Assembly: GCA_964007475.1 (NCBI GenBank)
Contig: OZ023274.1
Coordinates: 31,775,827-31,839,826, forward strand
Source of the DNA: Hybos culiciformis
Lineage: Eukaryota > Arthropoda > Insecta > Diptera > Hybotidae
Length of the DNA: 64,000 bases
Direction: 5' to 3'
The notes beneath the pieces are model-generated. The model did no database searches, was not told the origin of the DNA, and was given only the letters and a program-made list of their open reading frames with translations. Shown in pieces: positions 1 to 9,336 of this stretch. How positions within the stretch are numbered: position 1 is the first letter of the stretch; every line of letters starts with the position of its first letter. Position numbers and translations under genes: made by a program.

Positions 1-2103
1 GCAATTCAGAGATATTATATTTCCCTTTATATTAAATTTTCATATAAAAAAAAATTTTAATACTAAAAATATTTTATTTATTTATTTGAGAAAGTGTTAA
101 AAATTTGTTTAAAATCAAAAAATTGTTATGGTCACGTTTTAAAATTTTATACTCGCTTTCGTTCGCTAAGATAAGAAAACTATTTTTTTTTTAATAAGTA
201 TTTAGTTTGAATCAAATATAGCGTAAATTGTACACGGTTCAAATCAAAATGTTGTTAAAAGCATTTTAAAAATTTTTTTAAAAAAAATTTATAAAGTCAA
301 TGAACGCGCAATTTATACTGAAAAAAATTTTACTAACTAGAAATAGAAAATTAGATTAAAAAAAAATAAATTAAAACAAGTTTTCATTCATGCCTGCCTA
401 ACCATTTTTAGATAAAAAAAACAAAAATTATTTTCTTAATAAGATCAATGTTTTTTATTCTAGAATAGTTTTTTTTGCCTATGAATAAAAACAAATGAAA
501 ATTGTTTTATATTATTTGATTTACTACTCAAACAAAAAATTAAGGTTTGACTTTTAAAGTAAAAAAAAAGAATTATTTTTCTCAACTAATTCATTAATTT
601 ATTGTCGGTACAATTATTATTAAAATTAATTAATTTTTTTATTTTATTTTTTTCATCAAAATGCAATTATTAACACGCTTTTAAGATCGTGAACGTGATA
701 ACATCGAATTTATATATTTTTGGTGTTGGTGAGGAAAAATCGTTTAATTACTAAATTGCAATTGCAGTTGCAAATTAATGGACTCATGAACAAAAGAAGC
801 GAAAGTTAAATTTTTAATCTGTGATCTTTGCTGTACTGTACTTCGGAGAAAATGAAACTTGTATTTATATATAACATAAGAACGAATTAAAAAAATATTA
901 GAAAATATATTTTAGTTCTATAAGATTATTTTCTTAGTTGAACTAATTTTCATTTTTATTCATCATTTTCCACATTGATCTTAGTAAAAGTTGTTTTTTT
1001 TTTATTTTTATTTATTGGTAAAAAAAATATCTATTTTTACATTTTATGAAATAATACTATGTTTTTATAATTTACGTATAAGTTTTGCTATTAAAATTAT
1101 TTATTAATAACAAATATTTTTCTGGTTTTATTTCCTTTAAAGAAAATATACACCTTTTAATTTAAATTTTATTAGTCTGCAACCTGTTTTAATTAAAAAA
1201 AAAATTGTTGATATAATTTATTGAGTGCCTATAAATGTGTATAAAATGCAATTTTTCTTGGGCACAAGCAAAGAGATAAGTGAAAAATAATAGTATACCT
1301 ATTGAAAAGTCTTAGACTTTAGATATAATTATTTTTGAAATGGCAATGATTCTGAGTTACAGTCGATTCTGGTAGTTAAATCATATTTGTCTATTGTGTA
1401 ATATATTTGAATACAATCTCGTCCATTTATTATGAAAATTATAATTTAGTAAAGTTTTCTATTATTAAATACAAAATTCTTGCATGTAAAGTTGGGTCAT
1501 TCATTTACAAGAATTATTAAATAAGAAGAAATTAGAAATTTAAAAATAAAGATAAAAAAGAGATAAATTTAAAAAAATATATAAGACTATTAGGCTCGAA
1601 GCAATAACTTTATCTTTTATCAATATCTATATCTATAGATTGCTGGATCTCCTCAAGAATAGCAATATAAATTGTAGAAATTTCTTTATTTTCACTTTGA
1701 TCAGATATGTATATCTTTATGACAGATTTCACTTTACGGATAATTATTACTATATGTTTTTAATGATATTTTTCTTTATGCGAATGTACGTTATAATAAT
1801 AACAAATTAAGTATTAATTAATTCAAAAAAAAGTAAGCAAGTTTAAAATATTCGTTAATGCAATTTACAGCTAAAACAAGATTTTTTTCTTTTTAAATAT
1901 TTTTACTGTTTTATATTTAAACATAATCATAAAAATGTCAATAACAATACACTTATGTATACCAAACTCATACTAAACTACTATGTAAAATTTTAAAAAT
2001 TGTATGAATGCATGTAGTTTCGTAATTGATTTTCATAATATTAATTTCGAAATATTGCTATACATATATGCTTTTTTTTTCAGAATTATAATATTAAATT
2101 TAC
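1..2103. other. AT-rich spacer, no gene recognised
   Basis: I see no supported gene, inverted repeat or tandem array here, only AT-rich sequence with poly-A and poly-T runs. Because the exon at 2104-2425 on the minus strand ends in a splice donor, this stretch is most simply the first part of that gene's downstream intron. I found no convincing next exon. Confidence 0.5.
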
Positions 2104-2227
2104 CTTGATTCTCATTTCGTTTGGTCACTGGTTTATCATCAGGTGTTACATTATTCGTTTTATCATCATCTTTTTCAATATTTTTATCGCTACTATTGCT
2201 GCTGCTATTATTAATTTTTGTATTACT

Positions 2228-2258
<31 letters not shown>

Positions 2259-2425
2259 TTATTATTTTGTAAATTACTATTTCTAGATATTCTTAAATTT
2301 CTTTGCTGTTTATGGTGCAGTGGTGAAGGTTGTTGTGATTTAATTTCATCTGCTGTTATTTTCTGTGGTGAGACAAATGCAACTACCAAATACACCAATA
2401 CTAAGTAAATAAAATGAATTTTCAT
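2104..2425 (-). CDS. First coding exon of a secreted Asn-rich protein (partial gene)
   Basis: The minus-strand reading frame opens with ATG at 2425-2423. Residues 4-18 form a strongly hydrophobic segment (FIYLVLVYLVVAFV) after a Lys at position 2, a typical signal peptide, with cleavage plausible near residue 25 (ITA/DE). Then come a basic, Gln/Pro-rich stretch, an Asn run at about residues 54-66 encoded by a trinucleotide microsatellite, a Ser/Asn stretch, an acidic patch (DDD) and a dibasic TKR at 101-103. The exon should stop at 2104, where CAAG/GTAAAT is a good splice donor on this strand; reading on only adds low-complexity residues before a stop at 2033. This suggests the first coding exon of a secreted or cell-surface protein, possibly proteolytically processed, whose other exons lie left of the window. 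No family is recognised. Confidence 0.6.
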
Positions 2426-3339
2426 TTTTCACATTTGTTACAAATTTTTTTTTTATTTTTTTTATTTGTACTTTTCGTAATATAATTATTATTTAAATTT
2501 TATTTTAAGATAGAAATGTTGGAAAAAATTGATATCGTGATATTTTCGCTTCATTTAAAAATATGTATAAAAAAAAAAAAAATAAAAATGAAATATTAAA
2601 TTTTATATAATTTACATTTTTATAGTGTAAATAATTATTTTTTTTTTTTAAACAAAGAAATAAATATAATTTTAATTTATTATTAATGTATTTCCATTAA
2701 AATTTTTATTTTTATTTATAAATTTCATTTTGTAAACATTAAATTTATATGAAATGCACAGCATAACAGTGAAGCGCAATATCTTATTTACTATATATTG
2801 CTTGCACACAAACTAAATAATTTTTTTTTTTAAATGTAATTTGTTCAAATATAATTAACAAATTTAATTAATAATATATAAGTATGTTATTTAAATAATT
2901 GTGTCACTAAATAAAATAAGTATAGAGTGTACTTGATTTCTTCTTTGAATTAATTGTTTCCTCTTTATATTATACATATATTTTTTTTATTTATAATTAT
3001 TTTTATATTGCATAAATAAGTCATTAAAAAATTGAGTATTGTTACATTTACGTTATTTGGATGCAATATATTATAGTTTCAACAATACCTGTAAATAAAT
3101 AAAAAAGAAAAAAAATTAAAATAGTAAATTATAATTTATATAAAATTCATTAGAATATTTTATTTAAATGTCAATTAGTTAGTTTGTTACATTCAAACAA
3201 AGTGTTATTTTGTTTCAATTGTTTTGAAAACATATTTATAGAATATATAATGAAATGACATTATTATTATGTAGCTATCCAATTAGTAGAACTACTGATG
3301 TGATTTTTAATATTACATGAATAACCATAAAATTTAAAT
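2426..3339. other. AT-rich upstream flank of the secreted-protein exon
   Basis: No reading frame or repeat is supported. This is the 5' flank (leader and promoter side) of the minus-strand exon that starts at 2425. I could not single out a TATA box or initiator among the many AT-rich strings. Confidence 0.4.
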
Positions 3340-3480
3340 TATTGATAATCACTTGTGAAACACACCATTTACGGTTGCCAACAGTACCCTTTTCACCCGG
3401 AGACTCCGGTTTTGATGACAATTCTCCGGTCTCCGGGTTTGCCAAAAAAATCTCCAGGAATCTCAAAATAATTAAAATTC
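3340..3480. repeat. GC-richer patch with CCGGAGAC hairpin
   Basis: This patch stands out by base composition. It contains ACCCGGAGACTCCGG, a 15-base gap and then TCCGGTCTCCGGGT, which pair as an imperfect hairpin. GGTTGCCAACAG lies nearby on the left. It looks like the end of a decayed DNA transposon, but I found no partner end or target duplication. Confidence 0.35.
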
Positions 3481-3548
3481 TATAACACTATAGCTCTTTG
3501 TTTTTATTGTAAGTACGATTGGGTTTTTCAAAAATTTAGTGAAAATAA

Positions 3549-3911
3549 ATGAATTTATATTTTGAAAGCAAATTGTTTTTGCCATGTGATTCATTTCATA
3601 ACGCAGCTAAATTTGCTTGTAAAAAATTAGGTTGGGTCTTTGATGTTGAAACGATAGTCAATAAAATATACTCTGAATTTTCAACTAGTACAACTAATTT
3701 AAGAGATATAAAATCTTGTTTCGAAATATTTCACAAAAATGTTGAACATGGGCTCTAGACTTCATTTTATGAGGTTCCGTTCTATTTTTTTAAATTATTA
3801 GTAGCTCTTATTCAAGTTTTAACAAAGCATGATGCAGCGGCACTTAAGATCGGCGAGAAATCACGAGCTTTATTACTAGCAAAGTACTTTAATATCGCAG
3901 AACAATTCTGA
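3549..3911 (+). pseudogene. Decayed coding-like fragment of unknown origin
   Basis: The plus-strand frame reads as plausible protein for 69 residues from the ATG at 3549 (it includes LGWVFDVETIVNKIYSEF). It hits an in-frame TAG at 3756-3758 and then continues in the same frame for about 50 further residues (including LLVALIQVLTKHDAAALKIG) to a TGA near 3910. Amino-acid make-up is balanced compared with the AT-driven junk around it, so it is probably an old coding fragment, perhaps of a transposon. I do not recognise the family, and the hairpin patch just upstream may belong to the same relic. Confidence 0.35.
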
Positions 3912-4049
3912 TTCAAAATCATTTAATCTCGCCGCGAAAATTTAAAAATATTTTTATCTCGTTTAAATGTTTATGTATTTTTTTTAAATTTTTTTGAAGT
4001 GAAACTTGTTTAGGGGAATTATGATTGAGAGTGAAAAAAATGTTAGTGT

Positions 4050-4597
4050 CAGGGCTGCCAGATGGAACTAATGAAATTTCCTCAAATTTTTAACTAATTT
4101 CCCCAAAACAGACACTTTTTTAAAAAACTTCCTCAAATTTTTTTTTTTATATTTTCGTGTTCTAAAATTTTTTTTTGCCCTAAATTAGAAAAAAAAAAAT
4201 TGTTTAACGGTTTTACTCACTGCAGTTTTTCCCCAAAAACAGCTTATTTTTGCAAGATTTCCCCAAATTTTTAATGTGTTCAGATTTTATGCGGTACTTA
4301 TAATGTTCTAAATCAAAAAGTTTAGTTCCAACAATAGATTTTGAGATCAACGTACGTAGACGAATATGGTAATGATATAAATTTTATTAAAATCATTAGG
4401 GTGAAAAAAATTTAGTCTTAAATATTAAATATTGTTGATTGCCAACGTTAGCAGAATATTTCTGAATTTCTTCAAATTTTCCGCAGAAAAAAACATTTTC
4501 CTCAAATTTTCCCCATGTTTTTTTTAACTTTTTTTTGTCCCCCCAAATTAAAAATTTCCTCAGTTTGGGGAAAAAATTCCTCAATCTGGCAGCCCTG
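4050..4597. mobile_element. hAT-type non-autonomous element, 548 bp
   Basis: The ends are CAGGGCTGCCAGAT and its inverse ATCTGGCAGCCCTG, a 14-bp perfect terminal inverted repeat beginning CAGGG as in many hAT elements. It is flanked by an exact 8-bp target duplication, GTTAGTGT (4042-4049 and 4598-4605), which fits the hAT superfamily. The inside is built from repeated TTCCTCAAATTT and TTCCCCAAA strings and their inverses and has no coding capacity; the reading frame across its right end is chance. Confidence 0.85.
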
Positions 4598-4605
4598 GTT
4601 AGTGT

Positions 4606-5218
4606 CAAAAATGTGACGATTATTGTCAAAAAAGAAAAAAGAAAAAATGTATGTGTCAGCTGATGATAAAACAGACAGCCGCTAGCAACTTAATGAAGCT
4701 TATCAGCCCAATAACCTACTCTATATTGTATATTGGCTCAGAATAAAAGTGAAAATACTATTTTTTGTTTTCGATTGAAAAGGGAAATTTAGTTTAAACA
4801 ATAATAAAAAAAATATTTCATTTATTAATTATTAGTGCTAATTTTCAAAAAGTTTTTGGAATACAAATATGTCGTCCCTTGAGATTAGAACTATTCTAAG
4901 TCCAATTTTTAAATGTTTTTATCTCTTAGTAGTCGCTGGTTTTTAATTCTTTTTTTTTTTAATTTTTCTAAGCCGCCGAATTTCCCCAAAACAAGTTATT
5001 TTAAGTCGACTGGCCGCAGCAGAAAATACTACTTGCCATGAAGTTTCACTTCTTCCGTGTGTCCCGAGACTCACATATTTTTTTTTTCAGATCAGCTGGA
5101 TGACATAAAAACATCTTGAAAAATTACTTTTAGAAATGACGAGAAAAAAATTACAAACAAAATACATGGGCGATTTTAAGTGGCGCAATCTTATTTTGCG
5201 ACCCCATCACAAAGTATG
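4606..5218. other. Spacer between the hAT element and R1 copy A
   Basis: No gene is supported. The part from about 4960 to 5220 is less AT-rich than average and includes TCGACTGGCCGC (5013-5024), a string that recurs at 56518-56529 near another R1 copy. This may be flank or outer part of the R1 repeat. Confidence 0.35.
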
Positions 5219-5264
5219 ACACATTAAAATGCAATAATAGTAGATTATTGTTATATGTTAACTA

Positions 5265-5410
5265 AATGTGTTATTAATTACGAGGTGTCTATACACACAA
5301 ACACATAGACACGAGTCAAAATTATATCACGAGACCGAAGGTCGAGTGATATATTATTGACAAGTGTCTATGTGTTTGTGTGTATATACAACGAGTTGTT
5401 ATAACAAATT
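5265..5410. repeat. R1 long hairpin, copy A
   Basis: This imperfect palindrome of about 146 bp has arms of about 70 bp. It is the most diverged of the four hairpin copies in the window (the others are at 53584-53727, 55158-55305 and 56987-57130). Confidence 0.8.
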
Positions 5411-5481
5411 TTGTTAACATATCCAATATACTGTTTAATGCAAAGAGAGAATATAGAGATAATTTATAATAAAAAATAAAG

Positions 5482-5782
5482 ATAAAGCCAAGGGAAATGT
5501 TCCACGTTAATCATTCTTTAATTTCCCTTTCTTTTAGATAAAAGAAGCCAAGGGAAATGTTCCACGTTAACCATTCTTTAATTTCCCTTTCTTTTACAGA
5601 TAAAAGAAGCCAAGGGAAATGTTACACGTTAATCATTCTTTGATTTCCCTTTCTTTTACATATAAAAGAAGCCAAGGCAAATGTTCCACGTTAATCATTC
5701 TTTAATTTTTCTTTCTTTTACAGATAAAAGAAGCCAAGGGAAATGTTCCACGTTAATTATCCTTTAATTTCTCTTTCTTTTA
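5482..5782 (+). repeat. 61-bp minisatellite, five units (R1)
   Basis: The string AGCCAAGGGAAATG or a close variant starts at about 5486, 5546, 5608, 5670 and 5732, giving periods of 60-62 bp. Within a unit, GGGAAAT and ATTTCCC pair across about 22 bases, so every unit can itself fold. Confidence 0.9.
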
Positions 5783-5888
5783 GTGATATTATTTTTGTGT
5801 ATGAATTACGTAGTTCTCATTTTTTCTCATTTTTTTTTGTATTTGGCTGTATTGAAATATTGTGAGAGATATTATGTTTGTTTAGGTA

Positions 5889-6540
5889 CACTGAAAAAAA
5901 AGAGCTGCGTTGAAGCAATAATTTGACCTGCGTTGAAAATTTTACGTTGATCTAACGTAAATCTTCCTCAAATTAACGAATATGCAATTAAAAAAAGTAA
6001 ATTAATAAATAAATATAAAAATAAAATTCTTCATATTTCGTTGTAACAACGCAAGATAGTTTTAACGTTAACAGAAAGAAAACTTTTCATTGATATAACA
6101 AAAATTTTTTCGTAAAAGTTTTAGTTTTCAAAATTTGCGTTAGTGTAACACAATTTTTCTGTTTATCAACGCAATTTATTTTCAATAAATTTTTCTGTTA
6201 TTTTCATCGACTAACGCAGGCGTGCGTTAAAAATTCGTTGTATTAACGCAGACATTTTGATGAAATATTTTTTGTTATTTTTTCTAGTTAATGAATTTTT
6301 TCAAGCATTTAATGACACTTTGCGTTAAAACAAAATACATTATTTTAATGAAAATATTTCTTTTAGCCAACGCAAAATCTTTTGTGCATTTAACAAAAAT
6401 AGCGTAAATTTATAAATTTATAAATATAATAACGGTCGGAGTTGTGAAACGCTAAGTATTCAATGAATGCTTTTCATTAATTCGATGAAAGGTTGCGTTA
6501 AAACAATTGTTTACGTAGAACTAAAGAAATTTTACATTAA
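5889..6540. repeat. Left subterminal region with GCGTT/AACGC motifs
   Basis: At least a dozen copies of TGCGTTRAA, CAACGCAA, TAACGCAG or CGTTGTA-like strings occur in both orientations, for example near 5908, 5930, 6047, 6136, 6170, 6214-6247, 6322, 6369 and 6493. Subterminal arrays of short, partly inverted motifs are the transposase or accessory-protein binding regions in known CACTA elements; that role here is inferred. Confidence 0.65.
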
Positions 6541-6632
6541 AATTCTACATAAATCCAAGTTTTTGCGTATGGCGTGGTTTGGAATTATATTATCATAAGC
6601 AGTCGTTGTTGAAATCAAATCGTGAGTGGACG

Positions 6633-6640
6633 TATAAAAG
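6633..6640 (+). promoter_or_regulatory. TATA box of the transposon promoter
   Basis: TATAAAAG sits at the right distance to start transcription near 6663-6670, giving a leader of about 60 nt that ends at the splice donor at 6728. In so AT-rich a region a TATA string alone is weak; its support is the position just ahead of the leader and both genes. Confidence 0.5.
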
Positions 6641-6727
6641 TTGAAAAAAAAAGAAATAATAATAATAAGAAAAAAAAAATTTTTTTTAAATAAATTGATA
6701 ATTGACAATAAATAAATTATTAAGCAG

Positions 6728-9308
6728 GTAATTAAAAAATTAAAATGAAGTGTTTTTCATGTAGTGAGAATTTTTTAGAAGCTAATGAATTTTTTTCGCA
6801 TCTTCGCAAGTCGCATGTTCTGCCAAATAGCCAATTCAAATGCGGTATAACTAATTGCGGCCAAACATTTTCTAATTTTTGGAGATTTAAACGACATTTT
6901 AACCGGTCCCATTCTTTTGTTTTTTCGAAATCTTCCGAAAAACAAATAATAGGAGCCGAAGACAAAAATGATAATGGTTCTTTGGATCTTGTCAATCCAG
7001 CTAACATTGAACTGCTTCAAAACTGCAACCAGAGTTCAGATTATTTATTTAAAATCAAAAAAACACCACAAAATCTAGAAAGCAGTAATTCTTTAAATTT
7101 TGATACATTGGAACATCAGGAGGTCAATAACGCAATCAGATCAGAAAAAATTCCGTTCCATTGGGATCAGAGATTAGAAGAAATACATAAATTTGCTGCT
7201 AAATTTTTACTAACTCTGCACAACCATAACAATTTTTCTCGAAAGGACATTCTTATAATTCAAAACGATATTTTAAATTTAATCGTTAAACCAATTTTGT
7301 CTTGTATAGAATCATTTTCCAGCCAGTTTGATTTTTCTAATAATTCAAATTTTCTTGACGATGTTCATAGCTTGATTAACTGTCTAAAGAACCCATTTAA
7401 AGTATGTTCTTCAGAATATTTATTGTATAAATGGTTAAAAAATAATGGATATTCACAAGACCTGAATGAATTTGAAATCGATAATTCTATTGGTATTGTA
7501 AACAATAGTTACAGTGAGATAAAGAAAAAAGCAGTAATGTTGCCATTAGAATTTCAGATAAGGAAATCGTTCGAACGAGATAATGTTCTTAAAGAGACCC
7601 TTCAATATATACAAGAGCTAGAGGAAAATAAAAATAGCTTTGAAAATTTCGTTCAGGGAACTCTTTGGGCGCAGAAAAAAGAAATGTATCCAAACAAAAC
7701 ACTTGTTCCATATATTCTTTACGAGGATGAGCTGGAAATTAATAACCCTCTTGGATCTCATGCAACAGTACATTCTATAGCCAACATCTATTATTCTTTT
7801 CCTTGTAGGAAAAACCAATTTAAGTTAGACGAAATTTATCTTGCCGCTGTTATCAAGGTGACAGATATTAAGGAATATGGCTTTAATAAATGCTTAGATG
7901 GTTTGGTTAAGCAAATAAGTGACATTGAAGTAAATGGAATATTAATTAAAGATGGTGAAAAAGAAAGAAAAGTTCACTTTATTCTGGGATTGATTGCTGG
8001 TGATAATTTGAGTATAAATTCTCTTCTTGGATGTACCTCGTCTTTTTCCTCTAACTCATTTTGCAGAATGTGTAAATGTAAAAAACAAGAATGTCATGCT
8101 CTTTGTACAGAAAAAAGGGAACAGTTGAGAACGGTAAACAATTATGAAGAAGATTTATTAAGCGAAAACCCAACCGACACAGGAATTGTTTATCGTTCTA
8201 TTCTGAATAACATTCCTTCGTTTCATGTTATGGATAACTTCTATGTTGATGTTATGCATGATATATTTGAAGGAGTTTGTCATTATGATTTGTGTCATAT
8301 TTTATTATACTTGACGGCAACAAAAAAATACTTTTCTTTGGAATGTTTAAATGATAGAAAATCTTTATTTGATTATGGTACATTAGAATCAGGCAATAAA
8401 TCTCCTCCGATCAAGGTTAACAACTTGAAAAAAAAACACTTAAAAATGTCAGCTAGAGAAATGATGACTTTTATAACTTATTTACCTTTGATGGTAGGCG
8501 ATTTTATCCCTGAAAACGACGAAGTATGGCAATTTACTCTTAATTTAATTGAAATTATTGATATATTACTATGTTTCAAGATGAATCTTGCTGACATTGA
8601 AAATTTAAGAACTAAAATAACAAATCATAATTCCGATTACATTCGATTATTCAACGATAATTTAAAGCCGAAGCATCACAATTTAATTCACTACGCCACT
8701 GTTATTGAACGAGTAGGACCATTAAGAAATATATGGTGTTTTCTTTTTGAAGCTAAACATAAACAGTTTAAAATATATTCCCACTGCATTACCTCAAGGA
8801 GAAATATAACTCTCACACTCGCAAAAAAATATCAGTTAAAATTTGCTAATTACATCTTAAATGGAAATCAATTTCAAAATATGAAAAATGAATTAAATAA
8901 AGTAACAGAAAGTATGAAGTTTAAACATATAATTGTACAAAAACTATCAAATTCCGAATTTAACGATCTAATTTTTTATGATCAAATAGTTTATCAATCA
9001 AATCTTTATAAAAGAGGTTTTTATGTTTGCAAATTAGATAAACATATTAAAATTTTTGAAATTCTCGAAATCGTAGAGGTTCCTTCTGGGGAGTTAATTT
9101 TATTTTGTCAGCAAATTCGAGAACCTGAGTACCTCAGACACTTTTGCAGCTATAAAATTAATGTTAATAATTATGGAGAGTTCGTTTTAATCAATTTTAA
9201 TGAATTGCTAGGTCCACCAATAACCGTAAATACAACTGCAACTGGTCAATCAATGATTCGTCTCAAAAAATTTTTTCAATTATCTTTATGACTTTATTTT
9301 ACTTGTAG
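6728..9308 (+). other. Putative intron 1 that encloses the transposase frame
   Basis: CAG/GTAATT at 6728 is a good donor, 17 bp before the transposase ATG. A T-rich tract ending ACTTGTAG at 9308 is a good acceptor, 17 bp after the transposase stop and 28 bp before the ATG of the companion gene. Removing this 2,581-bp intron would join the leader directly to the companion gene; keeping it would give the transposase message. The plant En/Spm element has this arrangement. Splicing is inferred only from the signals and their exact bracketing. Confidence 0.5.
6745..9291 (+). CDS. Zinc-finger DDE-like transposase (CACTA/CMC-type), 848 aa
   Basis: This is probably the transposase of the surrounding element. 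Two C2H2 fingers open the protein (C3, C6, H19, H24 and C33, C38, H51, H56) and should bind DNA. The middle has AGDNLSINSLLG (D420), then a cysteine cluster C440, C443, C445, C450, C454 (FCRMCKCKKQECHALC). Next come FYVDVMHDIFEGVCHYDL (D502, H505, D506, E509) and FEAKHKQFK (E669). D420, D502 and E669 are candidates for the acidic catalytic triad; this assignment is mine by analogy with CACTA-type transposases and is not proven. There are no internal stops or frameshifts over 2.5 kb in a region where everything else is decayed, so the gene is likely functional or recently so. ATG 6745 is the only sensible start because the first finger begins at residue 3. The companion gene starts 45 bp after its stop. 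Confidence 0.85.
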   Translation: MKCFSCSENFLEANEFFSHLRKSHVLPNSQFKCGITNCGQTFSNFWRFKRHFNRSHSFVFSKSSEKQIIGAEDKNDNGSLDLVNPANIELLQNCNQSSDYLFKIKKTPQNLESSNSLNFDTLEHQEVNNAIRSEKIPFHWDQRLEEIHKFAAKFLLTLHNHNNFSRKDILIIQNDILNLIVKPILSCIESFSSQFDFSNNSNFLDDVHSLINCLKNPFKVCSSEYLLYKWLKNNGYSQDLNEFEIDNSIGIVNNSYSEIKKKAVMLPLEFQIRKSFERDNVLKETLQYIQELEENKNSFENFVQGTLWAQKKEMYPNKTLVPYILYEDELEINNPLGSHATVHSIANIYYSFPCRKNQFKLDEIYLAAVIKVTDIKEYGFNKCLDGLVKQISDIEVNGILIKDGEKERKVHFILGLIAGDNLSINSLLGCTSSFSSNSFCRMCKCKKQECHALCTEKREQLRTVNNYEEDLLSENPTDTGIVYRSILNNIPSFHVMDNFYVDVMHDIFEGVCHYDLCHILLYLTATKKYFSLECLNDRKSLFDYGTLESGNKSPPIKVNNLKKKHLKMSAREMMTFITYLPLMVGDFIPENDEVWQFTLNLIEIIDILLCFKMNLADIENLRTKITNHNSDYIRLFNDNLKPKHHNLIHYATVIERVGPLRNIWCFLFEAKHKQFKIYSHCITSRRNITLTLAKKYQLKFANYILNGNQFQNMKNELNKVTESMKFKHIIVQKLSNSEFNDLIFYDQIVYQSNLYKRGFYVCKLDKHIKIFEILEIVEVPSGELILFCQQIREPEYLRHFCSYKINVNNYGEFVLINFNELLGPPITVNTTATGQSMIRLKKFFQLSL

Positions 9309-9336
9309 CAATCTAAGTAATTTTGGAAGCTTTATA

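Larger units (their letters stand above)
5219..5886 (+). repeat. R1 repeat copy A, left part (hairpin plus minisatellite)
   Basis: R1 is a repeat family seen several times in this window. Copy A starts with a long imperfect palindrome (about 5265-5410) whose arms carry ACACAAACACATAGACAC and whose centre is GACCGAAGGTC. A spacer (GAGAATATAGAGATAATTTA) leads to five tandem units of 60-62 bp (about 5482-5782), each holding AGCCAAGGGAAATGTTCC and ending in a pyrimidine run. A middle segment (TGTATTGAAATATTGTGAG) follows and is cut at 5886 by the CACTA-like transposon. The rest of the middle segment resumes at 12604. Confidence 0.85.

Noticed and set aside
2121..2408. Plus-strand 95-codon frame rich in Leu
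   Set aside because: It is the reverse of the Asn microsatellite exon; the poly-Leu run comes from the ATT repeat. The minus strand has the signal peptide and splice donor.
6732..7020. Two minus-strand frames over the start of the transposase
   Set aside because: They mirror the zinc-finger coding sequence, have no domain, and lie opposite an intact 848-codon gene.
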